In this document: positions 34,349 through 47,364 of the stretch, in pieces
Numbering within the stretch: position 1 is the stretch's first letter
Layout: each line of letters begins with the position of its first letter
Assembly (NCBI GenBank): GCA_015345905.1
Contig: JADDTR010000001.1
Location: 1,054,001-1,118,000, forward strand
DNA length: 64,000 nt
Origin: Aotearoamyces nothofagi
Lineage: Eukaryota; Ascomycota; Leotiomycetes; Leotiales; Tympanidaceae
Direction of reading: 5' to 3'
The notes under the pieces: generated by a model
Told to the model about the DNA's origin: nothing
Database searches by the model: none
The model's input: only the letters and a program-made list of their open reading frames with translations
Translations under genes and position numbers: made by a program

Positions 34349-36974
34349 ATGGCCCCCAAAGGCGAAAAGCAGCTCGAAACTCTTCCAACTTCAGCTCGAG
34401 GGCTTCTCACCCTGCCCGATTCGAGCACGAATAGCTTCCCCCCAGCGATATCCAACGAGAAAATGGCGAACAACGAGCGCACACCGTTGATAGCAACAGT
34501 CCCCGTTGCACCACCACGCCAAAGGTATCGACATAACATTGTGCGACGCTTCTGCACAGTTGCAGTGGGCTCCTCCCTGTTTGCGGCCCTCCTCTTATTT
34601 CTCTTGCCAGCAGCTTTCTTGGGTAGTAACCCTCACAGAAAGCGTCCCTCACATGGGCACGGCGGGCATCCCACACATGAGAACCCGATCACATACGAGG
34701 AACTACAGGAGCTTCTGCTGACTTCTCCTGACGAGGAGAAGCTTTCTGAATGGAGCAGATATTATACTGCCGGCCCACATTTGGCTGGAAAGAACTTTAG
34801 CCAGGCTCTCTGGACCAAAGAGAAATGGCAAGAATTTGGGATTGCTGACTCAAGCATTGTTGCTTACGATGTCTATATCAACTATCCACTCGGTCATAGA
34901 CTTGCTCTATATGAGAAGTCAAGCAGCAAGGGCGTAGTAGCTGAATCCAAAGATGTTGATGTGTGGAAGGTCAAATTTGAGGCAAGCCTCGAGGAAGATG
35001 TTCTTGAAGAGGATGAAACGTCTAGTCTTCCAAACAGAATCCCAACTTTCCACGGATACTCTGCGACTGGCAATGTCACAGCACCATATGTATATGTCAA
35101 TTATGGAACATATCAAGACTTTGAAGACCTTGTCAAAGCAAACGTCAGCCTAGAGGGGAAAATTGCCATTGTAAAATACGGTGGTATCTTCAGAGGTCTC
35201 AAGGTCAAGCGTGCTCAAGAGCTTGGACTAGTTGGTGTCGTGATCTATACTGATCCTGGCGATGATGGAGACTTGAGTGATGAGAATGGCGATGATCTGT
35301 ATCCTAATGGTCCGGCAAGAAATCCGAGCAGCGTCCAACGAGGAAGCACCCAATTCCTGAGCGTTGCTCCTGGTGATCCGTAAGTTCAATTATTTAGAGT
35401 ACAGGACACATTACTGACATGATTCCCAGAACCACACCGGGTTATCCATCTAAGCCAGGAGTTCCAAGACAGCCAGTGGAGTCATCCATCCCATCGATAC
35501 CATCCATCCCAATTTCATATGTTGACGCCATCCCAATTCTGTCTGCACTCAATGGACATGGACCAAGTGCGAAAGAATTCAGCAAATACTGGACGGAGAA
35601 CCTTGGTCTTGAGTATAAAGGTGTTGAATACAACGTAGGCCCATCTCCAGATAATTTAGTTTTAAATCTTGTCAATGAACAAGAATATGTGACGACCCCG
35701 TTATGGAACGTTATTGGAATCATAAACGGCACTCTATCCGACGAGGTTATTGTGGTCGGCAATCATCGCGATGCCTGGATTGCTGGGGGAGCAGGAGACC
35801 CAAACAGTGGTTCAGCGGCATTGAACGAGGTAATCAGAGCATTTGGCAAGGCTGTACAAAAGGGCTGGAAGCCTCTCCGAACTATTGTTTTCGCCAGCTG
35901 GGATGGTGAAGAATATGGACTTATTGGCTCTACCGAATGGGTCGAGGAATATCTTCCTTGGCTTTCCGCAGCCAATGTCGCGTACGTGAACATGGATGTT
36001 GGAACTTCCGGCCGCTACTTCTCGGCTTCCGCCAACCCATTGTTAAATAATATCCTCTATGAAGTTACCGATCTCGTTCAATCGCCAAACCAGACGGTTA
36101 AAGGCCAGACAGTTCGTGATGTCTGGAATGGCCACATCAACACAATGGGAAGCGGTAGTGATTTCACAGCTTTCCAGGACTTTGCCTGTATCCCATCTGT
36201 TGATATGGGCTTCTCAGCTGGTCCAGGAGATGCAATCTATCATTATCATTCCAATTATGACAGCTACCACTGGATGGCAACATATGGCGATCCTGGATTC
36301 CATTACCACGCAGCCGCAGCAAAGATACTGGGCCTGTTCACCGCCAGACTGTCTGAAACTCCAGTCCTCCCGTTGAATGTGACGGATTATGCAGACGCAT
36401 TGAAAACTTATGTAGAACAGATCTCATCCAAACTTAATTCCGTCACAGTTTCCGAAGAAGATGAACAAAATGCGCGATTCCGTCCAGCGGTAAATGAAGT
36501 CACATCAACCGGAGATCGCGACACCTTCTCATACTCGCTGAAACGTCTCGATCATGCTGTCGAACATCTACAAGAGGCTGCAAGAAAGTTCGATGCATAC
36601 GCGGCCGAGTTGGCCGAACAGGCTGGCGAGGACATCCCATGGTGGAAATGGCTAAGCAAGCTAAAACTTTATTACGAAATTAGAAAGGTGAACACACAGG
36701 TCAAGTATCTCGACCGCAACTTTCTGTATGTCAAGGGACTAGATTCTCGTAATTGGTTCAAACATGTGGTATACGCGCCGGGGCTGTGGACCGGATATGC
36801 AGGTGGTGAGTAGCATGGTTCCTTGTGGTCTGAATACATATATAAAACTAACACAATTTAGCGGTCTTCCCTGGCTTAGTGGAATCGATTGACGACAAGG
36901 ATTATAGGAACGCAGAGAGATGGGTTCTGATCATTGAAGACGTCTTGGAGAAAGCAGCGAAAAGCCTGAAATAG
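34349..36974 (+). CDS. Glutamate carboxypeptidase II / transferrin-receptor-like M28 peptidase
   Basis: Type II membrane protein of the M28B zinc-peptidase family; the fungal relative Vps70 has been linked to vacuolar sorting. Exons 34349-35379, 35430-36805 and 36862-36974 give 839 residues. A cytosolic N-terminus of about 70 residues precedes one membrane helix (residues 70-93). A PA domain follows (about 200-345), with GKIAIVKYGGIFRGLKVKRA. The peptidase domain carries the metal ligands in VGNHRDAW (near 455), GAGDPNSG, DGEEYG with the Glu pair (near 500), NMDVG and a His in YHYHSNYDS. The C-terminal helical dimerisation domain ends at residue 839. All zinc ligands appear present, so it is likely active. 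Met39 (MANNERTP) is an alternative start. Confidence 0.93.
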
Positions 36975-37302
36975 ATGGTTCGACGACTGATAGAAGCCGA
37001 GAATTTAGCCAAAAGAGTTATATACTGGTAGTGCTTGCTCCACCCGTAGTTTGAAATACTAGAATTTATTCAATCACTATTCCACTCAATTTTAGAATAA
37101 GACATACGCCCCAGAAATGGGTTTACATTCCCTTGTGACTTAGCGGTGCACGTTGTCGGATTCACTCACATCGTTCTGATCACATTTCAAGCTAGATCAT
37201 CTTATCTTATCTTATCCGTCGCCTAAAAAAAGTCTCCAACTCTACACCCCAACCACCAATCACCAGCACCAACCTATAGACAACTCTGTACACCCTCTCA
37301 AC
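36975..37302. other. Short intergenic region, RRP41 promoter
   Basis: Contains a TCTTATCTTATCTTATC run near 37198 and CAACC-rich DNA before the RRP41 start. No gene seen. Confidence 0.5.
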
Positions 37303-38154
37303 ATGCCACTCGACACCTCTTCATATGCTCTGGCGCTCCTACGCCTCGATGGCCGGCGATGGAACGAGCTCCGTCGCCTAACCGCGCAAATCTCCGTCCA
37401 ATCCGCAGCCGACGGATCCTCGTACCTCGAAATGGGCAACACGAAAGTCATCTGCACCATCAATGGCCCAGCAGAGGGGAAGCGCATTGGTGCTGGAGGC
37501 GGAAGTACTGGCGACGCACAGATCGCTGTTGAGATTGGGGTTGCGGGCTTCAGTGGGGTGGACAGGAAGAAGAGGGGACGCGGGGACAAGTGAGTATTGC
37601 CCTGCCCTGTGGAGAGTTCTCTATGCGACAGTAGACTGCACATCTGAGTATTTGCTGACACGACTATGATCTTAAGGCGTATCTCTGAAATGCAAGCCAC
37701 GATTGCGAACACGTTCACCTCGACAATCTTCACGCACCTCTATCCACACTCGACCATCTCGATAAACCTGCACATCCTCTCTCAAGACGGCTCTATCCTT
37801 GCTGCCTGTCTGAACGCCACTACACTTGCGCTTATCGATGCTGGTATTCCCATGTCCGACTATGTCGTCTCGTGCACGGCGGGCTCGACGTCGTCGTATT
37901 CCACCAATGATGAGAAGGCGGATCCGTTGCTTGATTTGAATGGCATGGAGGAGCAGGAGTTGCCGTTCTTGACGGTCGCGACGCTAGGTGCTACGGATAG
38001 GGTTTCGGTGCTAGTCATGGAAACACGAGTCCAGGTTGGACGGCTGGAGGGCATGTTAGCTGTAGGCGTAGATGGATGTAAGCAGGTTAGGAGTATTTTA
38101 GACGGAGTAGTGAGGAGACAAGGAAAGAAGGTGCTTGCAAGTGCAGTAGTTTGA
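37303..38154 (+). CDS. RRP41: Exosome complex RNase PH-like subunit Rrp41/Ski6
   Basis: Core ring subunit of the RNA exosome, which processes and degrades RNA in nucleus and cytosol. Exons 37303-37589 and 37677-38154, joined by an 87-nt intron with a TTAAG acceptor, give 254 residues. RNase PH-fold signatures are clear: LRLDGRRWNELRR at the start, GSSYLEMGNTKVICTINGP, then SILAACLNATTLALIDAGIPM and the VGRLEGMLAVGVDG region. Length is typical of Rrp41. In eukaryotic exosomes this subunit is structural and not phosphorolytically active. Neighbours have no link to RNA decay. Confidence 0.95.
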
Positions 38155-38354
38155 GTTACGAGAATGGCATGTTATGTGCTATGGTACGCGTTTAGGAGTA
38201 TAGGTGTACATGGTGTTAGCTTCAGCATATGAGATAGGAGTTCAATAAGAGCTTCAAGATAGTATGAAGGTCAAAGGCGGGTTTCATTTACTCAAACAAC
38301 TGCTTGCTAAGGTCCAAAAGGTATTAAAATTCGCAACAACTTTTCATCAATCCA
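38155..38354. other. Short convergent intergenic region
   Basis: Only 200 nt separate the stops of RRP41 and the PDI gene, so the two 3' UTRs probably overlap. Confidence 0.6.
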
Positions 38355-40033
38355 TCAAAGTTCGTTATGCGTTGGAGCATCCGGCGTAGCCTCCGGTTCC
38401 GCTGTAGACTCTGCCTTGACTTCCTCGACTGTGATAGTAGTCGTTGCCGTTTCAGCTTCAGTAGCAGCTGGAACCTCTGCTGATTCATCAGTCACTTCTG
38501 ACTCTCCAGTCGGCGTGGGTACAGTTCCTGCTGTAGATACTTCAGGGAGGTCCGCTGTGGGCTGCGCGGTCCTCTCTGCAATAATGCCCTCTGGCAGTTT
38601 TTGCTTTGCTCCCTCACCCATTCTAATAGCATCTATCCAAGTCTCTACAGCTTCAATTGAGAAATCGCTCCCTTCAAATTGTCTCCACCATCCCCTTTTT
38701 CTGTTGGTTGCGATAATTACAACATCGTCCGTCAGGCCGAGGCTCTTCTTTACGGATGCGGAATCAGGGTTGTCGTCAGGAATAATATAGAAAGGGAACA
38801 ATACCCGCTTCGCGTGAACATGCTTGTAAACAACTTCAGAAAGACTCGCAGCAGCTTTCGTGGCCTCCTCGTTCAGTACTGCAGGTACGAAGGCTAAGAC
38901 GCAGGTGCCAGACTTCTCGGCCAAGCAGGTTCGGGCTAACTCTTCTGATGTTGATAAAGTTGGAATCGGCGGAGCATCTTCTGTAACCATGACAGGATCG
39001 TCCTTTGGCATTTGCGGATTCGGTGACTCGGTAGGCTGTGATGCTTCTTCGAGTGTTTCTGCTGTGGCGCTTGCGGCAGCAGACGAACCCCCAGAAGAAG
39101 CATGAGAGGATGAGGCTGACTCGAAAGATTCCTTGACTTTCTTTTCTTCCTTCTTTTCTCCTTTTTTCTTTGGTGACTTATCCTTTGCCGGAGCGGGATC
39201 AGGATTTGGCGGGGCTACTTGTGATAAGAAAGTAACTAGTGCGTCTTTCTTAAGCTCGCCATCGTACACAATACCCTGAGCCTCTTCGCCACCAGGAAGC
39301 AGAATAATTGTGGGGAAGCTTGTGATGCCGAAGAGCTCCACAGAAGCCTTTTCCTTGCTCCGAATCTGGGCAATTTTGATGCTTCCCAGAAAGTCGATTG
39401 CTAAGGCCTTAAGCAATGCACTAGTTGTACCCTTTTCAGTGAATAATATCGCCTTTGCAGTTGTATTTGCATCCGCCAGGAACGCTTCTAGATCCTTATC
39501 CGTTACCCTCTTAACATGATTTGGGATTTTTGATGTTACGGCCTCGTAAATATCCTTTGCCTCGCGAGGTCCTCGGTAATCCTCCACAATCGGGCTTCCC
39601 GGCTTCTTGCCTGGCTTTATAATCTTCAGGGTTGGGAAACCTTGAACGCCCATACTACCACAGAATTGCTTGTTCTCATCATCGTCGCAGTTGACTGCAG
39701 CCACTTTCGCAAGACCTGCTAGATTTTTGGCTACTTTTTCGTACGCGGGCTGGAGATTTTTGCAATGACCACACCATGGAGCATAGAATTCGACGATCTG
39801 GAGACAATGTGTTAGCATTTCGAACTATTGTAAAAACAAAGAAGCCTTTTGTCTATTTACTGGCTGAGGGGGGGGCTTACTGATGTGTGATTCGATTTGG
39901 CAATAAGCCTATCATAGTTCTTGGCGTCGACTTGAAGAACTGATGAGCTCTTTGGATACAGACCAGCTGCGTTGCCTGGTAGTGCCAGCAACAAAGCTGC
40001 CGCAGCTACTGTGAGTGTAGTTGCGTGTACCAT
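38355..40033 (-). CDS. ER protein disulfide isomerase, Mpd1-like
   Basis: Catalyses disulfide formation and exchange in secretory proteins. Exons 40033-39881 and 39797-38355 give 531 residues. A signal peptide (MVHATTLTVAAAALLLALPGNA) precedes one active thioredoxin domain with WCGHC (Cys60/Cys63, just after the 83-nt intron) and VQGFPTLKII cis-Pro. A second, inactive thioredoxin-like region follows (FGITSFPTIILL). A Lys/Glu- and Ser/Ala-rich linker joins it to a further domain with YIIPDDN and the WWRQFEGSDFSIEAVETWIDA helix. The protein ends in a Glu/Thr/Ala-rich tail and the tetrapeptide HNEL, probably a variant of the HDEL retrieval signal. Typical Mpd1 proteins are shorter. Confidence 0.92.
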
Positions 40034-40413
40034 GATTGGATTGGCAACAAAGCAGTGCTGTAACTGAGTCCAATTGATGGCGGCAGGTCCCAAGTATGTT
40101 TGTAACCTATAACTGTAGAGACTGTAGGGAATATCAGCTTAGGTGTAGCAAGATTAAACAAAGCCCAAGGTCATAAATGTGGACAGCTATCAAATTTGTA
40201 AATGATCGGAAAAGGCCACCGTCGCTCGTTTCAATAAGATGGCCGATAATCCGGGGTAATAACTGGTCTGTGCATCGTTTTAGGCGGGGCTGCTCATCTC
40301 CAAAAGATTATGGTGTCATGAGAGCTCTATGCGCCGGAACACGAAGTTTACGATGTTTCTATGTCAGCAAGTATAACCTCTCACGAGCAAATTACATATA
40401 CTAAATCATTTCG
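40034..40413. promoter_or_regulatory. Divergent promoter, PDI / VTA1
   Basis: A 380-nt region between two divergent start codons. It is AT-rich; I see an AGGCGGGGC box near 40282, but no defined stress element that I would claim. Confidence 0.45.
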
Positions 40414-41855
40414 ATGGCTGCACATCTACCAGCAAGGCTCAAGGTTGCAGATATTGGGCGCTTTGCACAACGAGCTGCTCAGCTGGAGACAGCTAAACCG
40501 GTGATTGCGTACTGGTGTAAGTTTTGGATGGCATGAAAACGATTGCCAGTAGTCTGATCTTTGAACATAGGTGAATATTGGATTGTCAATCAGCTATTGG
40601 CTCGTGGCCTTCACAATTCCGATGCAGAATGTCTCCAATATACGACGACGTTAATGGACAAGCTTGAACAGGTACTTATCGTTGCCTTCGCAGGTCAGAA
40701 GAGGGACTGACTACGGCTACGCTCTCCAGACCAAGGCACAATATGCCAATGAGGATGCTATTTTAGATGACGTGGCTGGCAAGGCATATGTTGAGCTGTT
40801 TGGTCTAGAAACCTTCGAGAGAGCGGATAGGGCCGTTCAAGCCAACAGAGTCTCAAAGTACGTATTTTCTACGAACCGCCACACTGTATTTGAACTCACC
40901 TATTATCAGACAAACGGCCGACACCTTCCTAGCCGCCTCGACCTTCCTAGAATTGATCAATATTTGGGGAGCACCGGACAAGGAGATCCAAGCCAAGATC
41001 AGGTATGCAAAATGGAACGCAGTGCGCATCGTAAAAGCAATAAAGGATGGAATAGACCCTAATGAGTCGAATCCAAAACCCGAACCGGAACCAGAAGAAG
41101 AAGAGTTGCAACCGCTGGACCCAAATGACCCAGAGGTGCTAGAGCTTAATGGAGAGACACCCAGACCGCGCCAGGCATCTGTTGAGGAGGTCCCTGATGA
41201 ACAAGATCGGGTTGAAACGAACCTAGCAGCTCAGTCCATCCTTGATAAGTCATTGCATCCTTCTGCACAGCCGTCTGCACACGCCTCCGGACGAGGTTCA
41301 CCAGGTCTAGAGAAAACCATTCCCTCTCCGCAGTGCAGTTTCCAATATAGCGCTGCGAAGGATAGTGAGGTCTCGCCGCTTGAACCTACTCCAAACAAGC
41401 GGAACGGATCCATAGGCGGTGGATATTTTCCAGACGTTCCCACATTTACAGCAGACACTGGTCCTTCTACATTCCCTACAGCGCCTCTTGACGATACGTC
41501 TTCGTCTCTCGATCTTCCTGATCCTTCTATCCTGCCTCCTCCGGGCGAACGAGTTCCACACGCTACGTTTTCATTACCATCCAACACAATTAATCAACCT
41601 CCACAGTCTCCTCAGGATTTCTATAGACAACTACCTACGCCGCAGCCTGTTTTTCCAAAGGCTCCACCAGCGGCGGTAGCCCCCACTCCGGTTACAACGC
41701 AACCTTCTCGTCAACAGACATACAATACTGATGATGTCGCAATCGCTAAGGCACAGAAACATGCCAGATGGGCAATTTCAGCCCTGAACTTTGAAGATTC
41801 TGAGACTGCTGTAAAGGAATTGAGAGCTGCGCTCCAAACTTTGGGTGCTGAATAA
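40414..41855 (+). CDS. VTA1: Vacuolar sorting protein Vta1 (LIP5-like)
   Basis: Cofactor that stimulates the AAA ATPase Vps4 in ESCRT-III disassembly at endosomes. Exons 40414-40516, 40571-40671, 40730-40857 and 40910-41855 give 425 residues. The N-terminal tandem MIT-like domain shows LKVADIGRFAQRAAQLE, VIAYWCEYWIVNQLLARGL, DDVAGKAYVELFGLETFERADRA and QTADTFLAASTFLELINIWG. A Pro/Ser-rich acidic linker of about 190 residues follows. The C-terminal VTA1 dimerisation and Vps4-binding motif (AIAKAQKHARWAISALNFEDSETAVKELRAAL) closes the protein. Splices are confirmed by continuity of the conserved N-terminal domain. Confidence 0.95.
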
Positions 41856-42651
41856 GGGATCGTATATATTGCCATTAGTTTGTCCTCTCTAAGCCTACGA
41901 ATCGTATACCCTCTACTTGCAAACTTATCATTTGGCTCTCAAATAAGATACAGCCATTAAAACTGCAAGCTATCTGGCGAGAAATCTCATTTATAAAGCT
42001 CGTGACTCGATTTTTGACTCCTACACAATAATATTATCCAAGGAACTCGACGAACTGAAGGGCTTCGGACAACAATAGTGATGATAGCTACAAGTAGCGA
42101 AAATCTAGAAAACACAAGAACTCTGCCGTCATTCAGCACCTTGCTGTCGTATATATCTTCCGTCGTCAACTTTGTTGCTGTCGTTTTAATATTCACTGTC
42201 GTCTCCGTTTTAGCTTAGTAAGGTCATAAAGATCTCAGATAATATTCATCTCTATCGGCTTCAGTCGAGAGAAAATGTTCAGTGTTAACAATCTTGCTGT
42301 TTGGTACTTACTGTAGATAAGATCCTCGGCGCCGCCCGAATAAGGTTATCTCTAAATTCCTATTAAGGTAATGATCTCAGCAAATCAAATAACTCGAAGC
42401 TGGAGGATTTCAATAGATTGTCGGGCCGTCAGTACCAAAAACATGATTAGTGCGACAAGATTTAACCCACAATATCCCTGGAAGCAAGAACCTTTTCTGC
42501 CGCACGTGTAAGCCTCACGGGTGGTGCTCCTGGTCGCGACCACGATCTCGCAAATCTTCAAGCCCGTCGACGCCCGTGTTGAGAAGCTAATTAATTGGTT
42601 TGAAGATATCAGCTGTCACGTGCATGAGGCCTCGCGTTGGTTGTCGATGCT
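41856..42651. other. Intergenic, promoter of second C6 regulator
   Basis: AT-rich DNA without supported ORFs. CACGTG-like cores occur near 42502 and 42617. Confidence 0.5.
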
Positions 42652-44228
42652 ATGCTAGATACTAAAATAAGCAGGGCACGATTACGCACAAGACTGGGCT
42701 GCATTACTTGTACGTCTCTACTCCAGCCCCGAGTTGTATAATCAACCTCTAACTCCCCAAAGGCCGTCGACGGAGAAAGAAGTGCGACGAGGTGAAGCCT
42801 ATATGTACACGGTGTGGCCACTCAGCTATCGAATGCATATGGCCCACAGCACAACAACTTGCGGAAGATGGCCGATACCGTAACAAGGCTCCTCCGCCTC
42901 CAAACAAGTCCCAGCCGCCAGGTTCTTTGAACCAGGACGTATTGGATTTTGTATCGATGAAGCCACGGTACTCGGCTTCGGGGAATTCCAAGTGTAGCAA
43001 GACTCCTAGCCTCAGCCTCAGAAGGAGTTCTGAGCTGCAGCTGATCAGCGTACCAGGTCCTACTGTCATGTCTTGCGATGCTAGTCAGGACTCTATGCTC
43101 CTTTCTTATTACGCAAATCAGATAATGCCATCGCTTATCCATGAGGATTCCCACGTCCGCTATCAAGACTTCTCATATTGGCCCTTGTTAGCAAGCGATC
43201 ATCAAGCACTGATGGATACCATGCTTGCTTGTGCTGCAATTTCAATGTCCTTCAAGGTGTCCTCGGACAAAACATGGATGAGTAGAATGAAACGGAAAGC
43301 TCTGGTACATCAAACCTCGGCAGTGATTACGCTCAGGGAGAATATCGATTCCGGAAAGGTCAATGGTACCGAGGACTGGCTTCTTGCTACTGTCAACGGT
43401 CTGACGTTGTTTGATGTAACTCAAGCGGTATGTATTCATTTCCAAGTTAAAGCAGCAGATCCTAGATGGCTGATGAACATCTAGGACGGAGACCCCAAAA
43501 GCTCACCGCGGTCTGCCGCTGCTCACATGGTAGCCATTACGCAGCTATTCAAGTGTAGGGAGATTACAAAGAAGAAAAGAAATCCTTGGATCAACCAGCT
43601 TGCAGATCCGAATTCTCGAGCTACCAAATTTGAGCGTTTATGCTACGAAGCACTTCTTTACCATAGCTCATTAATGATGTTGTACGATAAAGAGTTTGAT
43701 GCATTTATGGGTAATGATGTATGGGAACTGATCGACGAATATTTTAGAGATTCGCCGCTACCACGCGGTCAAAATCAAGAGAACTGGCCGGTTCTTGGCG
43801 CGCCTTATGAGTTGTTCAGACTTGTTATCGCGATTTCGAGACTCAGCCACCGATCTCATCTAACCAAGGATGATCTAGAAATTGCACAGACGGTTTCTAA
43901 AGAGCTTACAATATGGACTGGGGTTGTCAAAAACAATAGTCTCTCCGTTGGCATTCTATATGTACTTGTCACTCAAATATTACTCGAGGACGTTTTATAT
44001 CGTCAGTCGGAACGAGCCCATCTAAAGACGGCGATGTCATCCGATATCCATCGATGTATGGAATTCATTACGTCTATGAAAGCCAACCTGCAACCTAGTA
44101 GATATTATCTTTGGCCACTGAGTGTTCTGGGTCACGTAGCAGTTGACCCAAAGGATAAACTGCTCATACAGGACAAAATGACAGTTGCATTGCAACAGGT
44201 AAAAGAAGGAAGCAGTACAGACCTATAA
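42652..44228 (+). CDS. Zn2Cys6 transcription factor
   Basis: Exons 42652-42709, 42763-43427 and 43485-44228 give 488 residues. The zinc cluster is at Cys17-Cys44 (GCITCRRRRKKC, then ICTRCGHSAIEC); the first intron, phase 1, splits the codon of Cys20, as is common in this class. The remaining ~440 residues form the helical fungal-specific Fungal_trans_2-type region, with MLLSYYANQIMPSLI and the repeated short helices up to the C-terminus. No activation-domain-like low-complexity tail is visible. It lies directly upstream of the D-lactate dehydrogenase gene in the same direction, but regulation of that neighbour is only a possibility. Confidence 0.9.
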
Positions 44229-44626
44229 ATAAGCACTCATAAAGGTACCATTGGGATCCTTCAACAAGAACATAAAATGTGTATCTTTTTCTTCAACCAA
44301 AACAATGCCCCCTCGCATAAACTTGAGGTGCCCTATAAGGAAATGAACCATTATCCCATGCACAGTCTGGCTTTTGGATGAGTACTAGCGAATTGCCTCG
44401 TAGGAAAAAGGAGAAAGATGAGGGAATATCAAGATAGATTCGACTTTTGAACAGCATTTGGCCGCTAAATTTATAGATTCGGGAGTCAGTAAGCGACGCA
44501 CCCTCTCCGCAATTTCCCCACGCTGTAAGGTCAGGTACCCGGCCCCACCCCGTCATCTCTCCGATAGCACAAACCCGATTGATTTTCAAAATCCCACACT
44601 GAGACTCTTGGTGTGCCGTATGCGCT
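44229..44626. other. Intergenic, D-lactate dehydrogenase promoter
   Basis: A 398-nt region between C6 regulator and D-lactate dehydrogenase. It is pyrimidine-rich near the gene start and holds no gene. Confidence 0.5.
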
Positions 44627-46906
44627 ATGAAGGCCATTTCTCATCTATGGCGTCGAGGTCTTCTTGCATCATTGAGACAGAGTCACGGCGCTTCCAAAAG
44701 CCCCTTTACATATGCACCCTTCAGTTCATCGGGCCCGGCCCGTCGCTCAGCGTGGTCAAAATGGTCCTTCGCTACAGGGCTGACAACTGCAGGATTGCTT
44801 GCGGGTTACACATTTGGTCAGGCTACTGCAAAGGCTTCATCCGACAGGTCTTTTGGCTCCCCAGTTGAATATGCTGGAACTGTTTCAATGCTTAAGGTCA
44901 TTCTCGTCCTGAAAAGCGTTCATCGTCATCAATGCTAATCAAATGCGTAGGCAATAACAGAGATATCAAATGCGCTTGGCAGTGATTCGGTGAGCTATGA
45001 GAAAGATAATCTCCTGTCACATAGTTATTCGGAATGGTCAACATCGAATAGTGAAATACGACCTTTGGCTGTTGTCTATCCGAAATCTACTGAAGAAGTC
45101 TCTCGGATTGCAAGGATTTGTAGTGCGTATAAAGTGCCAATGAGTATGGATACATTTCACGCCGAAAAAAGTAGCAACAGGCACGAATGCTAACACACCT
45201 TTAGCTGCATTTGGCGCCGGTTCCAGCGTGGAAGGGCATTGCAGTACCCCTTATTCAGGAATAAGTGTAGACTTTTCGAACATGAATCACATTATGGCAT
45301 TTCATGAAGAGGAGTAGGTTTCATGTTCCACCTAGGAGAACCCCGAGATTATATTTATTGAAACTCCCAGTATGGATATCGTTGTTCAACCGGGCGTTAA
45401 TTGGGTTGAAATGAACAAAGAGATTCAAGATTCTGGACTGTTTCTTCCACTTGATCCCAGTCCAACGGTAATTTGCTACAGTCTACAGCAGTAGCTCTAA
45501 AATCACTAATACTTCCCATATCCGTAGGCCTTGATCGGTGGTATGGTTTCTACAAATTGCAGGTACAGTACCTGGATAGAAGTCATTTATTTTTGGCATT
45601 ATACTAAGATTCTTCCCATCCTCAGCGGTACCAATGCAATGCGTTACGGAACAATGAAGGACTGGGTAATTAATCTTACTGTAGTACTAGCAGATGGATC
45701 GGTGATCAAGACAAGGCGAAGACCACGGTAAGCATCTTAGCTGCTTCGTAATTCTCAATACAGTCTGTTCTGATATATTCTCATCTAGTAAGACGTCTGC
45801 GGGTTACAATTTGACAACTTTTTTTGTTGGTGCTGAAGGAACACTGGGAATGATCACAGAAATAACTTTGAAACTGGCTGTCATACCAGAGGAGACAAAT
45901 GTCGCGATCATGACATTCCCATCCGTCAAGTACGCCGCGACCGCAGCCTCAAAAATCATCCGCTCAGGAATCCAACTCGCAGCAATGGAGATAATGGACG
46001 AAGTTCAAATGCGAGTTATCAACAAAAATGGAGGCGCAGGCAATCGGATGTGGACTGAACTTCCCACCTTGTTTTTCAAATTTTCGGGATCCAAAGACAG
46101 CATCAAAAGTGACATTGTTAAAGTTCGAGCCATAGCATCGCGCTATAACGGAGGGAAGTTCGAATTTGCGCGTAACGAGACCGAGAAAACGGAATTATGG
46201 GCTGCTAGAAAGGAGGCTTTATGGGCTATGCTCGCGCAAAGACCTGAAGGAACAGAGATTTGGTCAACCGATTGTGCAGTGCCATTGTCTCGATTGGCCG
46301 AGATCATTGGTGAGCCTCTTTGTTATTAATCGTGCTATGGCTTCTAATAAGTTCTTTGTCCCATTGTAGACCTCTCAAAGAACACATCGGGCAAACTTGG
46401 CTTATTCTCGAGCGTACTTGGGCATGTGGGTGATGGTAACTTCCATCAAGCCGTTATGTACGACCCAACAGACAGTGTGCAGACAGCCGCGGTGGATAAA
46501 TGTGTACATGACATGATCACACAAGCATTAGACATGGACGGGACTTGTTCGGTAGGGTTCTTTCTTTCTGATGTTGTAGTAGTAGACAAATAGTAGTTAA
46601 CGTGACTCTTTGTTCGAATAGGGCGAGCATGGTATTGGGCTAGGTAAAAAGGTAGGATATGTTCCACTTCTTCTGTGATGATAGCAAGCTTCTAGCACTT
46701 CTATTACTATTTGAGCTAACTTTTTGCCAGGAATGTCTTTTGGAGGAACTTGGTCCTGACACTATAAATGTTATGAAGAAGCTTAAGCACTCTCTTGATC
46801 CTCAGTAAGTTAATATCAACATCACCGGCTCACGAAGTAACTCTAAACATAATTTTCGTCATACAGCTGGCTTTTAAATCCTGGGAAAATCTTTCACGCT
46901 CCATGA
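44627..46906 (+). CDS. DLD1: D-lactate dehydrogenase (cytochrome), mitochondrial
   Basis: FAD enzyme oxidising D-lactate to pyruvate and passing electrons to cytochrome c. Eleven exons give 550 residues: 44627-44896, 44951-45143, 45205-45313, 45371-45467, 45528-45562, 45626-45727, 45789-46309, 46370-46551, 46622-46651, 46731-46804, 46867-46906. Exons 5 and 9 are 35 and 30 nt. A basic presequence ([19 protein letters not shown]) and a hydrophobic segment ([15 protein letters not shown]) suggest inner-membrane anchoring. The FAD-binding half has [57 protein letters not shown] and [10 protein letters not shown]. The C-terminal half has [21 protein letters not shown] and the terminal LNPGKIFH. 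All expected motifs are present, so it looks functional. Confidence 0.95.
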
Positions 46907-47364
46907 GCAAGCGCTGATTCATAGGAAAATATATACCTTCTAAAAGCTTTAGTTGACAACACAACATGATCTCTTAATTACTATACTATGATTCGGTCAT
47001 ACTATTTCGTAAAGAATTCTTGAACAATATGTCAATGTCTACGAGATGATCCCAAGTTCCCATCTATCCCTCATGATAATTCAACCATGTAGAAGGCGTT
47101 GTCTAGAATAGAAGCCGTCGATAGACTCGATATGTTGGAGCCGAGCGTCCCAGGTCTAATTAATCATGGATTACCATGAACTCTCGGATATGGAATAGGT
47201 GAATACAATAATACCGAAAGCCCAGAGGGTATTCACAACTTCCGTTCCTAATTATATATACTTATTCGCAACTACTCTCACTACTCTCTCCCTTTTCTTA
47301 ACAACAAATCATTCTCCCGCTAGAACCAACCCGGCGTCCTTTTACAGAATACAAAACCGGCACA

